Source: CAYPEK01 sp964409645 (GTDB lineage: Bacteria; UBP15; UBA6099). From it: a stretch of DNA of 64,000 nucleotides. Made by a program: the position numbers and the translations under genes. Shown here one piece after another: positions 62,847 through 64,000 of this stretch. Position 1 is the stretch's first letter, and each line of letters starts with the position of its first letter. The notes below the pieces were generated by a model. It searched no databases. It was not told the DNA's origin and saw only the letters and a program-made list of their open reading frames with translations. The DNA lies in NCBI GenBank assembly GCA_964409645.1, contig CAYPEK010000007.1:1-64000 (forward strand). Reading direction: 5' to 3'.

Positions 62847-64000
62847 TTACTTCACAACGATCTTATCTTTAAGCCTGATGTCCGCCGATGAGGCCCCGAC
62901 CATGATTTCGAACTCGCCCGGCTCGACGATGTAGTCTCTGGTTTTCTCGTCCCAGAAGCTCAGGTTCTTAATCGGGACCGTGAGTGTGACTTTCTTTGAC
63001 TCGCCTTTTTTGATGCGGACTCGCTTGAAGGCTTTCAACTGCATGCGCGGTTGTTTGACGCTCGATTCGATGTCGCGCACGTAAAGCTGAGCGACTTCGT
63101 CGCCGTCGCGCCCGCCTGTGTTCTTTACGTTGAAGCTGACGGTCAGCGTGTCCGACTTAGTTAGGTTTTTGCTGCTTATGCTGAGTCCGTCGTACGCGAA
63201 TTTCGTATAGCTGAGACCGTATCCGAACGGATAGAGCGGCTCCTTGTCGAAGTACAGGTAGGTGCGGCCCTTGGAGACTTCGTAGTCGTCGAACGGGGGC
63301 AGATCGTCGTTGCTCTTGTAGAAAGTGAACGGCAGCCGCCCGGCGGGATTGTAGTCGCCGAACAGCACATCCGCGATCCCGTTTCCGGCTTCCTGTCCGG
63401 CATACCACGCTTCGACGATCGCGGGTATGTTTTCCTTCATCCAGTTAATCGCTATCGCACTGCCGTTGATGAGCACGACGGCTGTTTTCTTGTTCAGCGA
63501 TGTGATCGCCTGCATGTATTCGTCCTGACCTTCGGGCAGGTAGATATCCGCTCTGTCGCGGCTTTCGTGTTCGTGGTCGCGCCAGTAGCCCATCGCCGCG
63601 ATGACGACGTCCGCGTTCTTTATCATCTTCATCTCGTCCGCGCGGATTTTCACGGCTTCTCCCGTCGGGGGAACCCAATCCAGCTTCGCCGTCGCCGAAC
63701 CTTTCGGCACGTATTCGATTTTTACATCGTAAGATTTCCCGGCTTCGAGCATGATGATCTTGAACTGCTTCTTGGGATATTCCTGCTCACGGGCGTAAAG
63801 GTCGAGAGCTTTCCCTGTTGACAGACCGGATTTTTTCTTCTCCTTCTTCTCTTTTTTCTCCACGCTTTCGAGAATGAGTTTTCCGTTAAGGTAGAGGCTG
63901 AATTTTCCGTATGCCGTGACCGAAAGATAGTGCGCGCCGGAATTCGACGGAGTCAGTTTGCCCGTCCAGCGGATCGAGAGGCCTTCCGGTTTGCCGAACG
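62847..64000 (-). CDS. GH3 beta-glycosidase, C-terminal part, 5' truncated by the window edge
   Basis: The frame stays open to the right edge, so only the last 384 codons are visible. From the edge inward the sequence shows a PA14-like segment (LSIRWTGKLTPSNSGAHYLS, then FSLYLNGKLILE), a Lys/Glu-rich insert, and the GH3 C-terminal alpha/beta sandwich. That sandwich contains VVIAAMGYWRDHEHESRDR, LPEGQDEYMQAI, IVEAWYAGQEAGNGIADVLFGDYNPAGRLPFTF and LYPFGYGLSYTKF. A fibronectin type III-like domain (VKNTGGRDGDEVAQLYV) closes it. Together these indicate a beta-glucosidase or beta-xylosidase of the PA14-containing GH3 group. The N-terminal catalytic barrel with the nucleophile Asp must lie beyond the window. 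Confidence 0.9.
   Translation of the reverse strand, partial: FGKPEGLSIRWTGKLTPSNSGAHYLSVTAYGKFSLYLNGKLILESVEKKEKKEKKKSGLSTGKALDLYAREQEYPKKQFKIIMLEAGKSYDVKIEYVPKGSATAKLDWVPPTGEAVKIRADEMKMIKNADVVIAAMGYWRDHEHESRDRADIYLPEGQDEYMQAITSLNKKTAVVLINGSAIAINWMKENIPAIVEAWYAGQEAGNGIADVLFGDYNPAGRLPFTFYKSNDDLPPFDDYEVSKGRTYLYFDKEPLYPFGYGLSYTKFAYDGLSISSKNLTKSDTLTVSFNVKNTGGRDGDEVAQLYVRDIESSVKQPRMQLKAFKRVRIKKGESKKVTLTVPIKNLSFWDEKTRDYIVEPGEFEIMVGASSADIRLKDKIVVK

Overview
The window is a draft-assembly contig with four runs of exactly 100 N (8287-8386, 12975-13074, 59248-59347, 62709-62808). It comes from a moderately GC-rich diderm (two-membrane) bacterium. The evidence for two membranes is a PilQ secretin, a PorV/UPF0164-like outer-membrane barrel, a KdsD-type sugar isomerase and lipoproteins. 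TTG starts with good ribosome-binding sites are common (pilA, pilD, pilM, the 199-aa gene next to rlmN). The mix of type IVa pili, REP/MITE-like palindromes, a 3,852-residue repetitive surface protein paired with a PorV-like barrel, a TMTC-like glycosyltransferase and many orphan proteins fits an uncultured candidate-phylum bacterium (Omnitrophota or Elusimicrobiota-like). This placement is an inference; no rRNA gene is present to settle it.

Layout. 1-2 kb: two nucleotide-sugar/short-chain dehydrogenase family genes separated by a 104-bp MITE-like palindrome, then tRNA-Arg(UCU). 2.3-5.0 kb: a UPF0182 membrane protein on the minus strand. 5.4-22.0 kb: a nearly complete type IV pilus locus: pilT, pilC, a major pilin broken by a gap, a second prepilin, pilD, two tandemly duplicated cysteine-rich minor pilins, a PilW-like pilin, a very large PilX-like protein, then a separate pilMNOPQ unit. 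No pilB is present. 22-27 kb: an HMGL-like TIM-barrel enzyme fused to a Cache-like sensor domain, tRNA-Met, an orphan ABC ATPase, and dinB with a DUF6504-like partner. 27-34 kb: an accessory segment rich in inverted and palindromic repeats, carrying two secreted proteins (one GH113-like), a DUF89 protein and an old-yellow-enzyme/dienoyl-CoA reductase type flavoprotein. 34-36 kb: rlmN with an overlapping gene of unknown function and a thiE whose 5' end is damaged or unconventional.

36.5-49.7 kb: the most striking region. A giant secreted protein contains about 29 tandem units of roughly 90 aa, then several Ig-like domains and a FlgD-like C-terminal domain. It is followed 26 nt later by a PorV/UPF0164-like barrel with a Lys/Ala/Pro/Glu-rich tail. 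This looks like a surface-display pair and is the best candidate here for an undescribed system. 49.8-51.7 kb: a three-gene minus-strand operon (HD-GYP-like protein, a D12-methylase-like protein apparently lacking DPPY, a small cysteine-containing protein). 52-57 kb: DUF3084 protein, membrane protein, KdsD, a pseudopilin-like protein and a TMTC/TPR membrane glycosyltransferase, suggesting envelope and surface-glycan functions. 57-64 kb: a long transaldolase-like protein, an NtrC-family sigma54 activator, a lipoprotein, an unknown protein cut by a gap, and the C-terminal part of a GH3 beta-glycosidase with a PA14 domain running off the right edge.

The pilus genes, the sigma54 activator, the HD-GYP protein and the giant protein suggest a surface-attached, motile lifestyle. 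The glycosidases suggest carbohydrate use. These links are inferred from gene content only.
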